From positions 1 to 13,782 of the forward strand of contig JAIRMP010000173.1 of NCBI GenBank assembly GCA_031258615.1: a stretch of 13,782 nt of DNA. The letters are read 5' to 3'. The stretch comes from Spirochaetaceae bacterium. GTDB taxonomy: Bacteria > Spirochaetota > Spirochaetia > Treponematales > Breznakiellaceae. This document shows, piece after piece, positions 1 through 5,860 of this stretch (within the stretch, counting starts at the first letter, position 1; each line of letters begins with the position of its first letter). The notes under the pieces are model-generated. The model was not told the DNA's origin. It saw only the letters and a list, made by a program, of their open reading frames with translations, and did not search any database. The position numbers and the translations under genes were made by a program.

Positions 1-915
1 CCCGGCAATTCCGCCCAGATGGCCGCTGCCTGAGCTGTCCGCGTCCACCTCAATTGAAAAATGCGTTGCGGATCGGGAAATACTGCTTGTGCCGGCAATT
101 TTACCGGCGACCCCACCCACGTAAAAATTACCGCCACCCGTTTTTTTCACCTTTAAACCTTTTGAAGGGCCGCTGACCTCTACCCCGCTGATCGAGGTAT
201 TCATGGCGAAGCCGGCAAGCGCGCCCAGCCCCTGTTCGCTCGCGCCGGAAAGGTCGATGACGGTATTGGTGATTACCAGGTTGAGATCTTCGATCTTCGC
301 GTCGTCCAGGTAACCAAAAAGGCCGACATACTGGAAGTTGCCTGTATCCGCCAGCTTGAGGCCGCTTACCGTGTGGCCGTTCCCGCTCAAAGTGCCGGAA
401 AAAGCCGCGGCGCCTGACTTGCAGAGCGGCTCCCATTCACCGCCCAGCTTAACATCCCGAATCAGGGTGTAGTTCTCGTTTCTGGGATAACCGGCGTTCT
501 TGCCTATCATCCCAAGATTATTTCCACTTTTTATGGGTATATAGTTTGCATTCACATTAAGGGTAATATTTTTTCCGAGCTCGAACTTTTCCGGGTTACC
601 CTGGTTGTAATAGAGAGTTTTGCCCGGACTCTCCGTCATTTCCACCCAAAAAACGCCGTCTTCGCCATCCTCCGCCAAGACCGGCATCTGCCACTTCCAG
701 TTGGTTCCGTCTAAAACGGGAACGGTCTCGCTCACCACAGCCCCCCCGCTGTCTATGACGATGACTTTTGTCATAGTCCATTCCAAAAAAGCACCCTGGA
801 GGATTATATGGCCTGAGATGTCGAGCGGTTCGGGCGGCTCCTCCGTCAAGTTACAGCCGGCAAAAAGCGGCCAAATCAGTATCGAAAGCACAATAGCCCG
901 AAATTTCGCGTCCAT
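1..915 (-). CDS. GLUG-motif surface lipoprotein, 3' part outside window
   Basis: The frame is open from an ATG at 915 to the window edge (305 residues, no stop), so only the N-terminal part is seen. Residues 1-21 form a lipoprotein signal peptide: a hydrophobic stretch, then LFAGC with Cys21 as the lipidation site. Residues 34-125 look like a beta-sandwich or carboxypeptidase-regulatory-like module. From about residue 172 the protein becomes a Gly-rich beta-helix with repeated turns of GLUG type (VGLFGYL, LGALAGF, VGGVAGK, LGGIAG), preceded by FSGTLSGNGHTVSGLKL. GLUG repeats are known from secreted adhesin-like proteins, so an outward-facing binding role is inferred; the ligand is unknown. 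There is no Shine-Dalgarno site before the ATG, but a promoter lies immediately upstream. The start is chosen because it gives a complete signal peptide. Confidence 0.85.
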   Translation of the reverse strand, partial: MDAKFRAIVLSILIWPLFAGCNLTEEPPEPLDISGHIILQGAFLEWTMTKVIVIDSGGAVVSETVPVLDGTNWKWQMPVLAEDGEDGVFWVEMTESPGKTLYYNQGNPEKFELGKNITLNVNANYIPIKSGNNLGMIGKNAGYPRNENYTLIRDVKLGGEWEPLCKSGAAAFSGTLSGNGHTVSGLKLADTGNFQYVGLFGYLDDAKIEDLNLVITNTVIDLSGASEQGLGALAGFAMNTSISGVEVSGPSKGLKVKKTGGGNFYVGGVAGKIAGTSSISRSATHFSIEVDADSSGSGHLGGIAG

Positions 916-920
916 GTAAC

Positions 921-950
921 AGTATAGCAGGGTTAAAGCGGGGGAAACAA
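921..950 (-). promoter_or_regulatory. Sigma70-type promoter abutting the lipoprotein start (probably leaderless)
   Basis: On the minus strand, TTGTTT (950-945) is followed after 18 nt by TATACT (926-921), preceded by TGC as an extended -10. Only five bases separate the -10 box from the ATG at 915, so transcription would start at or next to the A of the start codon. No Shine-Dalgarno sequence is present. The box match is seen directly; the leaderless mRNA is inferred. Confidence 0.6.
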
Positions 951-952
951 TT

Positions 953-970
953 GGCAGTGAATAGTGAGTA
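953..970. repeat. AGTGAATAGTGAG-type short repeat
   Basis: The plus strand reads GGCAGTGAATAGTGAGTA, two heptad-like units of AGTGA(A/G)(T/G). Variants recur at 5751-5764, 9138-9154, 10194-10219, 10253-10274 and 13752-13764. Here it sits just upstream of the -35 box of the lipoprotein gene at 915. Confidence 0.6.
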
Positions 971-1120
971 TGTCGCGTACTTGAGTTAAAGTTGACACAA
1001 GAGGAGTGGAAAGATCGGGTAGGAGTCCGCCCATTATGTTTAAGGCGCGCCCTGACAGTCCTGAATGAGTGATTCCTTATTCGCTTTGGCGGTTGAATTT
1101 CCGGCATTTGGAGGTCAAGT

Positions 1121-2062
1121 TCAACCTCTTGGGGCCAGGGCCGGGTCTACGGGGTTGTTGTTCAGGTAAACCATGAAAAAGAGCGCCGCCTGACCTGATA
1201 CATCGTCTATGCCAAGCCGTCCCAGTTCCATCCCGGTTGTAACGGAATCACCTGACTTTACGAAAAGAGTTTCGCAGCCGCCGTACACATACAGGTAACC
1301 GTCAGCGCTCTTTACTATCACAACCCGTCCGAAACCACGGTACGGCCCGGCAGACAGTACCGTTCCCGGCAGTATGCAGAAAACGCTTTCACCCGGTTCC
1401 CCTATAATGGCCACGCCACTCAGTTTTCCGGTCATGTAGGCGGCTTCCTTTGGTTTGACAGGCCAGACCAGGGAAAGATCGACGGTACGCACCACCGGCG
1501 GCGATATTTTGATTGCAGACGAGGCAGGCGTTTGAGCCGTTACGCTTTGCGCCGCGGCCGGATTACTGTTCGCGGCCGTCCGCATAGTGTTTTCAGGAGT
1601 AACCGGTATTTTCAGGACATCGCCCGATTTAAGAACATAAGCTTCCGTAAGGTTATTGATAGTACGAAGTTCCTGGATGGAAATACCGTACTGACGGGAT
1701 ATCCCAAAAAGTGTTTCGCCCTTTTGAGCGCGGTGCAGAACCACCGCCGGCGCGTTTGTATCCGGATTGATAGGCGGCACCATGGCAGGTCTAGTTGGAA
1801 TTCGCAGACGCTGTCCGCTCTGAATCCTGCGCGCGTCATCAATGCCGTTTATAAAAAGAATCTCCTCAACCTTTACATCATACTCGCGGGCCAGCCCATA
1901 AATCGTTTCACCGCTTTTCACTACATGGATTATATCGTCATCAGCAAAAAGCGGGATACAGAGAAAAGCCGCCGCCACCAGCAGCGCAAAAACAGTTATG
2001 GCACAGGGGCGGCTGCGCTTTTTGGCCGCAATAATGATGTTTTTTGTTGTTTCAGCCCGCAT
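1121..2062 (-). CDS. Exported LysM protein with degenerate M23/LytM domain
   Basis: This is a 313-residue envelope protein. Residues 21-40 are a hydrophobic signal or anchor segment after a basic N-terminus. Two LysM peptidoglycan-binding domains follow (about 45-89, starting IHVVKSGETIYGLA, and 109-153, starting LHRAQKGETLFGIS), then a Ser/Ala/Pro linker and an M23/LytM-like domain (about 199-308). The fold signature is present (WPV start, GxVxSAGPYRGFGRVVIV, late NPVDP), but the zinc and catalytic positions are not: HxGxD reads LSGVA (Leu214, Ala218), YxH reads YGG (Gly262), and HLHF reads ALFF (Ala293, Phe295). It should therefore be catalytically dead, like EnvC or NlpD, which activate amidases, or act structurally on the cell wall. 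It is transcribed divergently from metA. The ATG at 2062 has no strong Shine-Dalgarno site; GATACT lies 6 nt before it, but I see no good -35. Confidence 0.88.
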   Translation of the reverse strand: MRAETTKNIIIAAKKRSRPCAITVFALLVAAAFLCIPLFADDDIIHVVKSGETIYGLAREYDVKVEEILFINGIDDARRIQSGQRLRIPTRPAMVPPINPDTNAPAVVLHRAQKGETLFGISRQYGISIQELRTINNLTEAYVLKSGDVLKIPVTPENTMRTAANSNPAAAQSVTAQTPASSAIKISPPVVRTVDLSLVWPVKPKEAAYMTGKLSGVAIIGEPGESVFCILPGTVLSAGPYRGFGRVVIVKSADGYLYVYGGCETLFVKSGDSVTTGMELGRLGIDDVSGQAALFFMVYLNNNPVDPALAPRG

Positions 2063-2200
2063 ACATACAGTATCGGTTTTTTCCCGGAGTTTTATTAGCT
2101 AATTAAGCCTGACTCGCCGGCAATGAACAACCGGGGCTTGTTGATCGGCGGCCCCGCCAGCCAAATGCCCTTTTCAACTTGCACGATGGGAGGAGGCGTT

Positions 2201-2222
2201 CACCGTACCTGCGACGTACGTG
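2201..2222. promoter_or_regulatory. Imperfect dyad upstream of metA, possible operator
   Basis: CACCGTAC and GTACGTG flank a seven-base spacer and form an inverted repeat with one bulged base, ending one base before the -35 box of metA. Its position suits a regulator of methionine synthesis, but I do not recognise it as a known MetJ, MetR or SAM-riboswitch sequence. The dyad is seen; the function is speculative. Confidence 0.3.
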
Positions 2223-2223
2223 A

Positions 2224-2252
2224 TTGTTAATTACCGGAGTACCGGTTATAAT
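2224..2252 (+). promoter_or_regulatory. metA promoter, -10 box five bases before the start codon
   Basis: TTGTTA (2224-2229), a 17-nt spacer and a perfect TATAAT (2247-2252). The ATG at 2258 begins five bases after the -10 box, so the transcript should start at or beside the start codon. A near-perfect 8-bp direct repeat (TACCGGAG, TACCGGTT) fills the spacer and could bind a regulator. There is no Shine-Dalgarno sequence. Confidence 0.75.
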
Positions 2253-2257
2253 TCCGT

Positions 2258-3172
2258 ATGCCTATAAATATACCACAGGATTTACCCGCATTTGCTGAAT
2301 TAACGCGGGAAAATGTCTTTGTCATGGCTTCCGAGCGCGCCGAAAAACAGGACATACGGCCGTTGAAAGTTGCCATCGTAAACCTGATGCCGACTACGGT
2401 AACTACCGAGATACAGTTGCTCCGCCTGCTCGGAAACACGCCGCTTCAAGTTGACATCACGCTGCTCCGCATGGACAGCCACGAGGCGCATAACGCGCCG
2501 CCCGGGCATCTGGATCGTTTTTACACGAATTTGGGAATGATAAAGCAGGAGTCTTTTGACGGACTCATAGTAACGGGAGCGCCGGTCGAGACCCTGCCTT
2601 TCGAAGAGGTTGATTATTGGGATGAGCTTTGTGAACTGCTTGAATACTCAAAAAAGCATGTCTGGTCGGCCCTGCATATCTGCTGGGGTGCCCAGGCGGG
2701 GCTTTACTACCATTACGGCATCCCTAAAATTCCGCTGCCTGGCAAACTTTTCGGCATATTCAGCCACAATGTGAACGAAAAACTCACACCGCTGTTCCGC
2801 GGTTTTGACGATATTTTTCTGGCGCCGCAGTCACGCCATACCGAAAGCGACAGGAACGCTATCACCGCGTGCGGCGAACTTTCCGTACAGTCGCAGACAC
2901 CCTGCGGCAGCCCTTTCATCGTTACCGCGCGGGATTGCCGCGAAATCTACATCAACGGCCACCTGGAATACGATCCGCTGACTCTGGATTCCGAATACCG
3001 CCGGGACAAGGCCAAGGGTCTGGCAATAAATGTGCCTCAAAACTATTACCGTAACGACGACCCTTCGCAGGCGCCGGTTGTACGCTGGCGGGCGCACGCC
3101 TACCTGTTCTTCTCAAACTGGCTCAACTATGTGTACCAGGAAACGCCTTACGACCTGAACGAACTGGCCTAA
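2258..3172 (+). CDS. metA: Homoserine O-acyltransferase MetA, predicted acetyl-CoA type
   Basis: MetA activates the hydroxyl of L-homoserine by acylation, the first committed step of methionine synthesis, in the cytoplasm. The 304 residues align end to end with E. coli MetA without gaps through the catalytic region, starting MPINIPQDLP and ending with a TPYDLNEL motif. The catalytic Cys142 (HICWGAQA) and the His235/Glu237 pair (NGHLEYDP) are present. Position 111, which sets acyl-donor choice in this family, is Glu (TGAPVETLPF), whereas E. coli has Gly. Published work on Bacillus MetA links Glu111 to acetyl-CoA and Gly to succinyl-CoA, so the product is probably O-acetylhomoserine. The start is fixed by homology. 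The gene stands alone, converges on tag, and is probably expressed from a leaderless transcript. Confidence 0.97.
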   Translation: MPINIPQDLPAFAELTRENVFVMASERAEKQDIRPLKVAIVNLMPTTVTTEIQLLRLLGNTPLQVDITLLRMDSHEAHNAPPGHLDRFYTNLGMIKQESFDGLIVTGAPVETLPFEEVDYWDELCELLEYSKKHVWSALHICWGAQAGLYYHYGIPKIPLPGKLFGIFSHNVNEKLTPLFRGFDDIFLAPQSRHTESDRNAITACGELSVQSQTPCGSPFIVTARDCREIYINGHLEYDPLTLDSEYRRDKAKGLAINVPQNYYRNDDPSQAPVVRWRAHAYLFFSNWLNYVYQETPYDLNELA

Positions 3173-3187
3173 ACTTCAGGCTGGATG

Positions 3188-3201
3188 CCCCCCCCCCCCC
3201 C
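3188..3201 (+). repeat. C14 homopolymer tract after metA
   Basis: An uninterrupted run of 14 C lies 16 bases after the metA stop codon, in the metA-tag convergent gap. The short GC-rich sequence CTTCGCGGCTGCCGCA follows at about 30 bases. It is one of three C-rich tracts (on the coding strand) in this window that follow a gene's 3' end. It cannot alter a reading frame here. It could be slippage-prone, or mis-sequenced in length. Confidence 0.85.
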
Positions 3202-3237
3202 TATGTCTGCTGACCCTTCGCGGCTGCCGCACGTTTG

Positions 3238-3801
3238 TCAGACTAGGTCGTGGCGGAAACAACTCACTAAATGGTCGTTTACAAAACCTGATGCCTGCAT
3301 AAAGGAATAAATTATCGTGGGACCGACAAAGGTAAAGCCCCTTTTTTTTAGTATTTTGGAAATTTTTGTGGAAAGCGGTGTAAATGGCGGGATCTCCTTC
3401 ATCGTTTTGTAGTGATTAACTATCGGTTTTCCGTCCACCCAATCCCACATCCATGTAGAAAAATCGTGCCCCTGATCCCGCATAGCCAGGTATGCGCGCG
3501 CGTTTTTAACCGCCGACTCGATCTTGCTCCTGTTACGGATTATCCGCTTGTCCGCCATGAGGCGCTCTACATCTTCCTGCCCATAACGCGCGATAATTTC
3601 CGGATCCATGTTGTCAAACGCCTGTCTGTATTCGTTGCGGCGTTTAAGGATCGTTACCCACGAAAGCCCCGCCTGCGTGCCGTCCAGCACGAGTGCCTCA
3701 AACAGCCTGATGCTGTCATGCTGCGGCGCCCCCCATTCATCGTCATGGTAACGGGTGTACTCTTCATCACCCGTACACCAGGGGCATCGAACCAATTCCA
3801 C
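3238..3801 (-). CDS. tag: DNA-3-methyladenine glycosylase I
   Basis: Tag removes 3-methyladenine from alkylated DNA by cleaving the N-glycosidic bond, starting base-excision repair. The 187 residues match the family over their whole length. Zinc-binding residues are all present: Cys6 (RCPW), His19 (YHDDEWG), His177 and Cys181 (NDHLVSC). The core motifs QAGLSW and KKRGFTFVGPT, followed by YSFMQASGFVNDH, are clear. The residue matching E. coli Glu38, which contacts the base, is Asp40 (LDGTQAG), a conservative change. The start is a GTG at 3801: an in-frame TAA lies four codons upstream of it, and the zinc Cys is only five residues in. There is no Shine-Dalgarno site; a promoter ends six bases before the GTG. 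The gene converges on metA. Confidence 0.96.
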   Translation of the reverse strand: MELVRCPWCTGDEEYTRYHDDEWGAPQHDSIRLFEALVLDGTQAGLSWVTILKRRNEYRQAFDNMDPEIIARYGQEDVERLMADKRIIRNRSKIESAVKNARAYLAMRDQGHDFSTWMWDWVDGKPIVNHYKTMKEIPPFTPLSTKISKILKKRGFTFVGPTIIYSFMQASGFVNDHLVSCFRHDLV

Positions 3802-3807
3802 CCGGAC

Positions 3808-3837
3808 ATTTTAGCAGGTTGCACACGATGGTTACAA
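3808..3837 (-). promoter_or_regulatory. tag promoter, -10 box six bases before the GTG start
   Basis: On the minus strand, TTGTAA (3837-3832), an 18-nt spacer and TAAAAT (3813-3808), with TGC before it as an extended -10. The GTG of tag begins six bases later, so the mRNA would start at the G of the start codon. This repeats the layout seen at metA and at the lipoprotein at 915. Confidence 0.6.
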
Positions 3838-3936
3838 CATCACCGCCGGATGCCGGTAGATTTTTACAGGCAGGAGTCTCATTTTCCGTGAATTTTGCCG
3901 GGCATTTGATGATTTTCCATGAAAGGGGGAAATCCT

Positions 3937-3963
3937 GTGGCAAGCCGCGAAGCGGCCTGCCAC
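3937..3963. repeat. 12-bp GC-rich stem-loop
   Basis: GTGGCAAGCCGC and GCGGCCTGCCAC pair over 12 positions with one A-C mismatch (G-T on the other strand) around a three-base loop. It lies between the MCP remnant and tag. Neither side has a U-run, so it is not a typical intrinsic terminator. Its GC-rich core resembles the sequence about 30 bases after the C14 tract at 3188. Confidence 0.7.
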
Positions 3964-3993
3964 CCCCACTCATTAACCTGTTGACGGCGAATT

Positions 3994-4008
3994 GGGGGGG
4001 TGGGGGGG
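3994..4008 (-). repeat. G7-T-G7 tract (C7AC7 on minus strand)
   Basis: Two runs of seven G separated by one T. On the minus strand it is a C-rich tract exactly where the MCP-like coding sequence stops matching its family (after VDKFK), so it marks the truncation point. Confidence 0.85.
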
Positions 4009-4009
4009 T

Positions 4010-4392
4010 ATTCCACCTTGAACTTGTCGACCTCAGTAATCAACGCGTCAGGTTCCCAGCAGCTTCCGGCGGCGGCTACTTCCGGGTTTGCTTCCACGAT
4101 GCTTTTTACGAACTGGTTGTAGAGCCGCCGCCTCTGCGATATGTCCACTTTCCCGGAGCGCTCCATAAGCTGTGACGCCGTGCGCGCAGCGGACATATAC
4201 TTGCTAAACCAAATTTCTATTTCCAGGGCGTTTACCTGCGCCAGGTTTATGACGTCTTTTACAATTATGTTTTCGATCTCTTTCCGCGCAATGTTTAAAA
4301 TCGATCCAGTTTAAAATCGATCCTACCAGTATGCCAGAACCGATAATGTTAATTCCTATTATCATTATCGCAAGTTTTTTATCTATTTTCAT
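4010..4392 (-). pseudogene. Methyl-accepting chemotaxis protein, N-terminal remnant with frameshift
   Basis: MCPs are membrane receptors that feed the CheA-CheW system. Only the start survives. MKIDKKLAIMIIGINIIGSG begins a first membrane segment at 4392. A 16-bp tandem duplication (4292-4323) then shifts the frame. Removing one unit restores a continuous reading: SILNIARKEIENIIVKDV, INLAQVNALEIEIWFSKY, then MSAARTASQLMERSG and on to WEPDALITEVDKFK. This reads like the first part of a periplasmic Cache-type sensor, about 119 residues in all. Past 4010 the frame enters a C-rich tract and non-homologous sequence, stopping at 3879. The second membrane segment, HAMP and signalling domains are absent. 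An upstream ATG at 4437 is possible. The MCP identity is from the style of the sequence and is likely rather than certain. Confidence 0.7.
4292..4323. repeat. 16-bp tandem duplication that breaks the MCP frame
   Basis: The unit GTTTAAAATCGATCC occurs at 4293-4307 and 4309-4323 with period 16; the two periods differ at one base. Since 16 is not a multiple of three, the second copy shifts the reading frame by one. The downstream MCP-like frame rejoins the upstream one if a copy is removed. Confidence 0.9.
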
Positions 4393-4438
4393 AACAATCC
4401 ACTTAAAAACGATCCGTATTCCCGTTCGGTTTGTCATC

Positions 4439-4567
4439 TTAAGAGGCTATTTTTGAATTTACGGACCTCCGCGGCAGGGTTACTTTATAGAACCCATCGG
4501 CGTCCCCCTCGAATATTTCGCTGAAACCAGCCTGAATTGAATTTTCCGCCTTCGCGTTAAAATCCAT
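4439..4567 (-). CDS. Possible 42-residue protein or gene fragment
   Basis: An ATG frame of 42 codons (MDFNAKAENS to VNSKIAS) ends just before the MCP remnant. I do not recognise it. The composition is protein-like: mixed acidic and basic, no low complexity. There is no Shine-Dalgarno site. A stop lies six codons upstream of the ATG. It may be the tail of a lost gene, given the decay of its neighbours. Confidence 0.25.
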   Translation of the reverse strand: MDFNAKAENSIQAGFSEIFEGDADGFYKVTLPRRSVNSKIAS

Positions 4568-4813
4568 GCCGCCGCAAATACCACTTTAGTAAAAGTAATT
4601 GAAAAAGCCTCATTTTAATACAATCACAAGTCGAACTGTTGATTGAGGATGCAATAGGAAACCGGCTACGCTGTCTTTGCTACTTATCTTGTTGACAGCG
4701 GGCGACTTCTCCCTTTTTCTATGGAAGCAACCACTGCCTAGGAAAATTCCCAAACATCCTACCTGCGTAATATTGGCGCAGACTGGCCTGCTTCATATCA
4801 TGCTGGAAAACGA
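4568..4813. other. Intergenic stretch without recognisable gene
   Basis: I find no convincing reading frame on either strand: short frames such as QSQVELLIEDAIGNRLRCL (plus) stop quickly. No integrase or transposase motif was seen beside the tRNA 3' end. It probably holds decayed sequence. Confidence 0.4.
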
Positions 4814-4885
4814 TGGGTGATACTGGACTTGAACCAGTGACTTCTACCGTGTGAAGGTAGCACTCTCCCACTGAGTTAATCACCC
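4814..4885 (-). tRNA. tRNA-Val (anticodon CAC)
   Basis: The 72-base cloverleaf can be drawn in full. The acceptor stem GGGTGAT/ATCACCC is perfect. The D arm is ACTC-AGTGGGA-GAGT, the anticodon arm CTACC-TTCACAC-GGTAG, and the T arm ACTGG-TTCAAGT-CCAGT. The loop places CAC at positions 34-36, reading the Val codon GUG. The discriminator is A. CCA is not encoded (TCG follows), so it must be added after transcription. The variable loop is five bases. A strong promoter lies upstream; I see no clear terminator downstream. Confidence 0.97.
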
Positions 4886-4928
4886 AAAAACTAATGCTTT
4901 GACAGAGGTCATATAAAGCTTATAAACC

Positions 4929-4957
4929 ATCGTAAGAATCTACGGCAGTTTTGTCAA
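4929..4957 (-). promoter_or_regulatory. Promoter of tRNA-Val
   Basis: On the minus strand, a perfect TTGACA (4957-4952), a 17-nt spacer and TACGAT (4934-4929). Transcription would start near 4922, giving a leader of about 37 nt before the mature tRNA 5' end at 4885. Confidence 0.75.
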
Positions 4958-5033
4958 TGGGCCGATGAATTCGTACAAATACCAGCTTTTCCCCTCGACA
5001 GAATAGGAGTTACCCGCATTTAATAATAAAAGC

Positions 5034-5222
5034 TTAAAAGGTATCCGGTTCATGCTTGCCTTGAGTTTTGAGCAGCATATTGAGACCATTTTCAAGCTGC
5101 TCAACGCTCAGGCTATCCGTGACCTCCTTCTCACTAATAATTCCTCTTAATTCTATGCGTTTATCCTGCACGATTTCCTCCGGGCACGGTACCCAATAGA
5201 AACAGTCCCGAAACTTCCCCCA
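5034..5222 (-). pseudogene. 3' end remnant of an unrecognised gene
   Basis: A 62-codon frame without a plausible start ends at TAA (5036-5034). It opens directly after a stop codon, with WGKFRDCFYW near its start. The later part (EEIVQDKRIELRGIISEKE, then SVEQLENGLNMLLKTQGKHE) looks like a genuine helical, charged C-terminus. The first part overlaps the inverted-repeat region. I infer that the tail of a gene was left after loss of the rest. I do not recognise the family. Confidence 0.35.
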
Positions 5223-5244
5223 TTATTCTTATTTTCAGGCAATT

Positions 5245-5386
5245 CTGCCCCGAACGGGGGTGGATTCATCCTCACCGGGGGCAGATTCAACATAAATCCG
5301 CCTGCATATCGGGGCTCTTTCAAACCTTCAGTTTTGAAAGAGCAACCGCTGAAAACAAGCCTCTGCAAAACGAACCGGGTTTTGCA
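5245..5386. repeat. Cluster of three inverted repeats, possible dispersed intergenic element
   Basis: Three hairpin-forming units lie side by side: CTGCCCC/GGGGCAG (5245-5251 with 5278-5284, nested inner pairing), GCTCTTTCAAA/TTTGAAAGAGC (5314-5324 with 5333-5343, 11 bp perfect) and TGCAAAAC/GTTTTGCA (5364-5371 with 5379-5386, 8 bp). They end about 40 bases before the gene at 5426. The minus-strand translation (GGFMLNLPPVRMNPPPFG) is probably not a real protein. The layout suggests a mobile or REP-like intergenic repeat; its copy number elsewhere cannot be judged from this window. Confidence 0.55.
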
Positions 5387-5425
5387 AGATGCTCTATCGA
5401 CCAAATCCAACAAAAGGAACTGTAT

Positions 5426-5860
5426 ATGTCAACAAGTAAAGATTGGCTGCCCAACGACCGCGACGGCCAGTTAGCAATGTGCCGGGCCTGGATAGCCGTT
5501 GCGGTACCCAACGAGTCCGCGTGGGGCATACCTCCGGCGGCCATGCGGGAGCTGAACACCCTCTGTCAGGCGGCGGAAAACACCCTTGCCGCGGCAAAAA
5601 ACGAAACCACCCGCACCCCGGTGGCAACCGCCCGATGCAAAGAGGCGTTTGACGCGATGACCGCCAAAATGCGGGACGCCAAAAGACGCTATTTTCTGCC
5701 CCACCCCCCCCCCCCACGTGCAGACGCGCCAGCCGCCTTACGGCGGCCGCTATTCACTATTCACTCGCGCGGCGCGGCGAACAGTAACTCGTCAGAGTTG
5801 GAAACTGCGGGGGTTCTGTCAGGCAGGGAAACCGAGCCTTTGTATTTTTCGGCTATGTAG
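5426..5860 (+). CDS. Small MSTSKDWLP-type protein, C-terminus replaced after a C12 tract
   Basis: The ATG at 5426 follows a good Shine-Dalgarno site (AAAGGAA). Residues 1-91 form a coherent, mostly helical protein: MSTSKDWLPN at the start, AWIAVAVPNESAWGIP, a Leu/Ala-rich helix about 38-60, then ETTRTPVATARCKEAFDAMT and KMRDAKRRYFL. I recall this pattern from small Treponema and gut-bacterium proteins of unknown function that continue with a further C-terminal part; I cannot verify this here. From residue 92 the frame runs through the C12 tract (HPPPP), a hairpin and the AGTGAATAG-type repeat, and overlaps about 100 bases of the opposite gene. The tail is therefore probably not native. I regard the gene as truncated near 5703, and it may be non-functional. 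Confidence 0.6.
   Translation: MSTSKDWLPNDRDGQLAMCRAWIAVAVPNESAWGIPPAAMRELNTLCQAAENTLAAAKNETTRTPVATARCKEAFDAMTAKMRDAKRRYFLPHPPPPRADAPAALRRPLFTIHSRGAANSNSSELETAGVLSGRETEPLYFSAM
5704..5715 (+). repeat. C12 homopolymer tract
   Basis: Twelve C in a row inside the frame starting at 5426, coding for prolines at residues 93-97. The conserved part of that protein stops here. A change of one C would shift the remaining reading frame. Confidence 0.85.
5732..5747. repeat. GCCGCC/GGCGGC hairpin
   Basis: A six-base perfect stem with a TTAC loop, 16 bases after the C12 tract and directly before the CTATTCACTATTCACT repeat. It lies between convergent genes. Neither strand has a U-run, so it is not a standard terminator. 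Confidence 0.6.
5751..5764. repeat. TATTCACTATTCAC repeat supplying a stop codon
   Basis: Two units of TATTCAC. Read on the minus strand, the first AGTGA unit supplies the TGA (5763-5761) that ends the 405-residue gene. It is the same family as the repeat at 953-970. Confidence 0.65.

Noticed and set aside
2123..2230. A 35-residue frame upstream of metA, possible leader peptide
   Set aside because: No Shine-Dalgarno site, no run of regulatory codons, and it ends inside the metA promoter, so it is unlikely to be a leader of metA.
2099..2257. A SAM riboswitch before metA
   Set aside because: The expected conserved core and kink-turn are not visible, and the best promoter lies downstream of this stretch.
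4814..4885. tRNA-Val as an integration site of a mobile island
   Set aside because: No integrase gene, no repeated tRNA 3' end and no phage-like genes were found in the window.
5153..5413. An 86-codon minus-strand frame (contains GGFMLNLPPVRMNPPPFG)
   Set aside because: It runs through three inverted repeats and has no Shine-Dalgarno site; better explained as non-coding repeat sequence.
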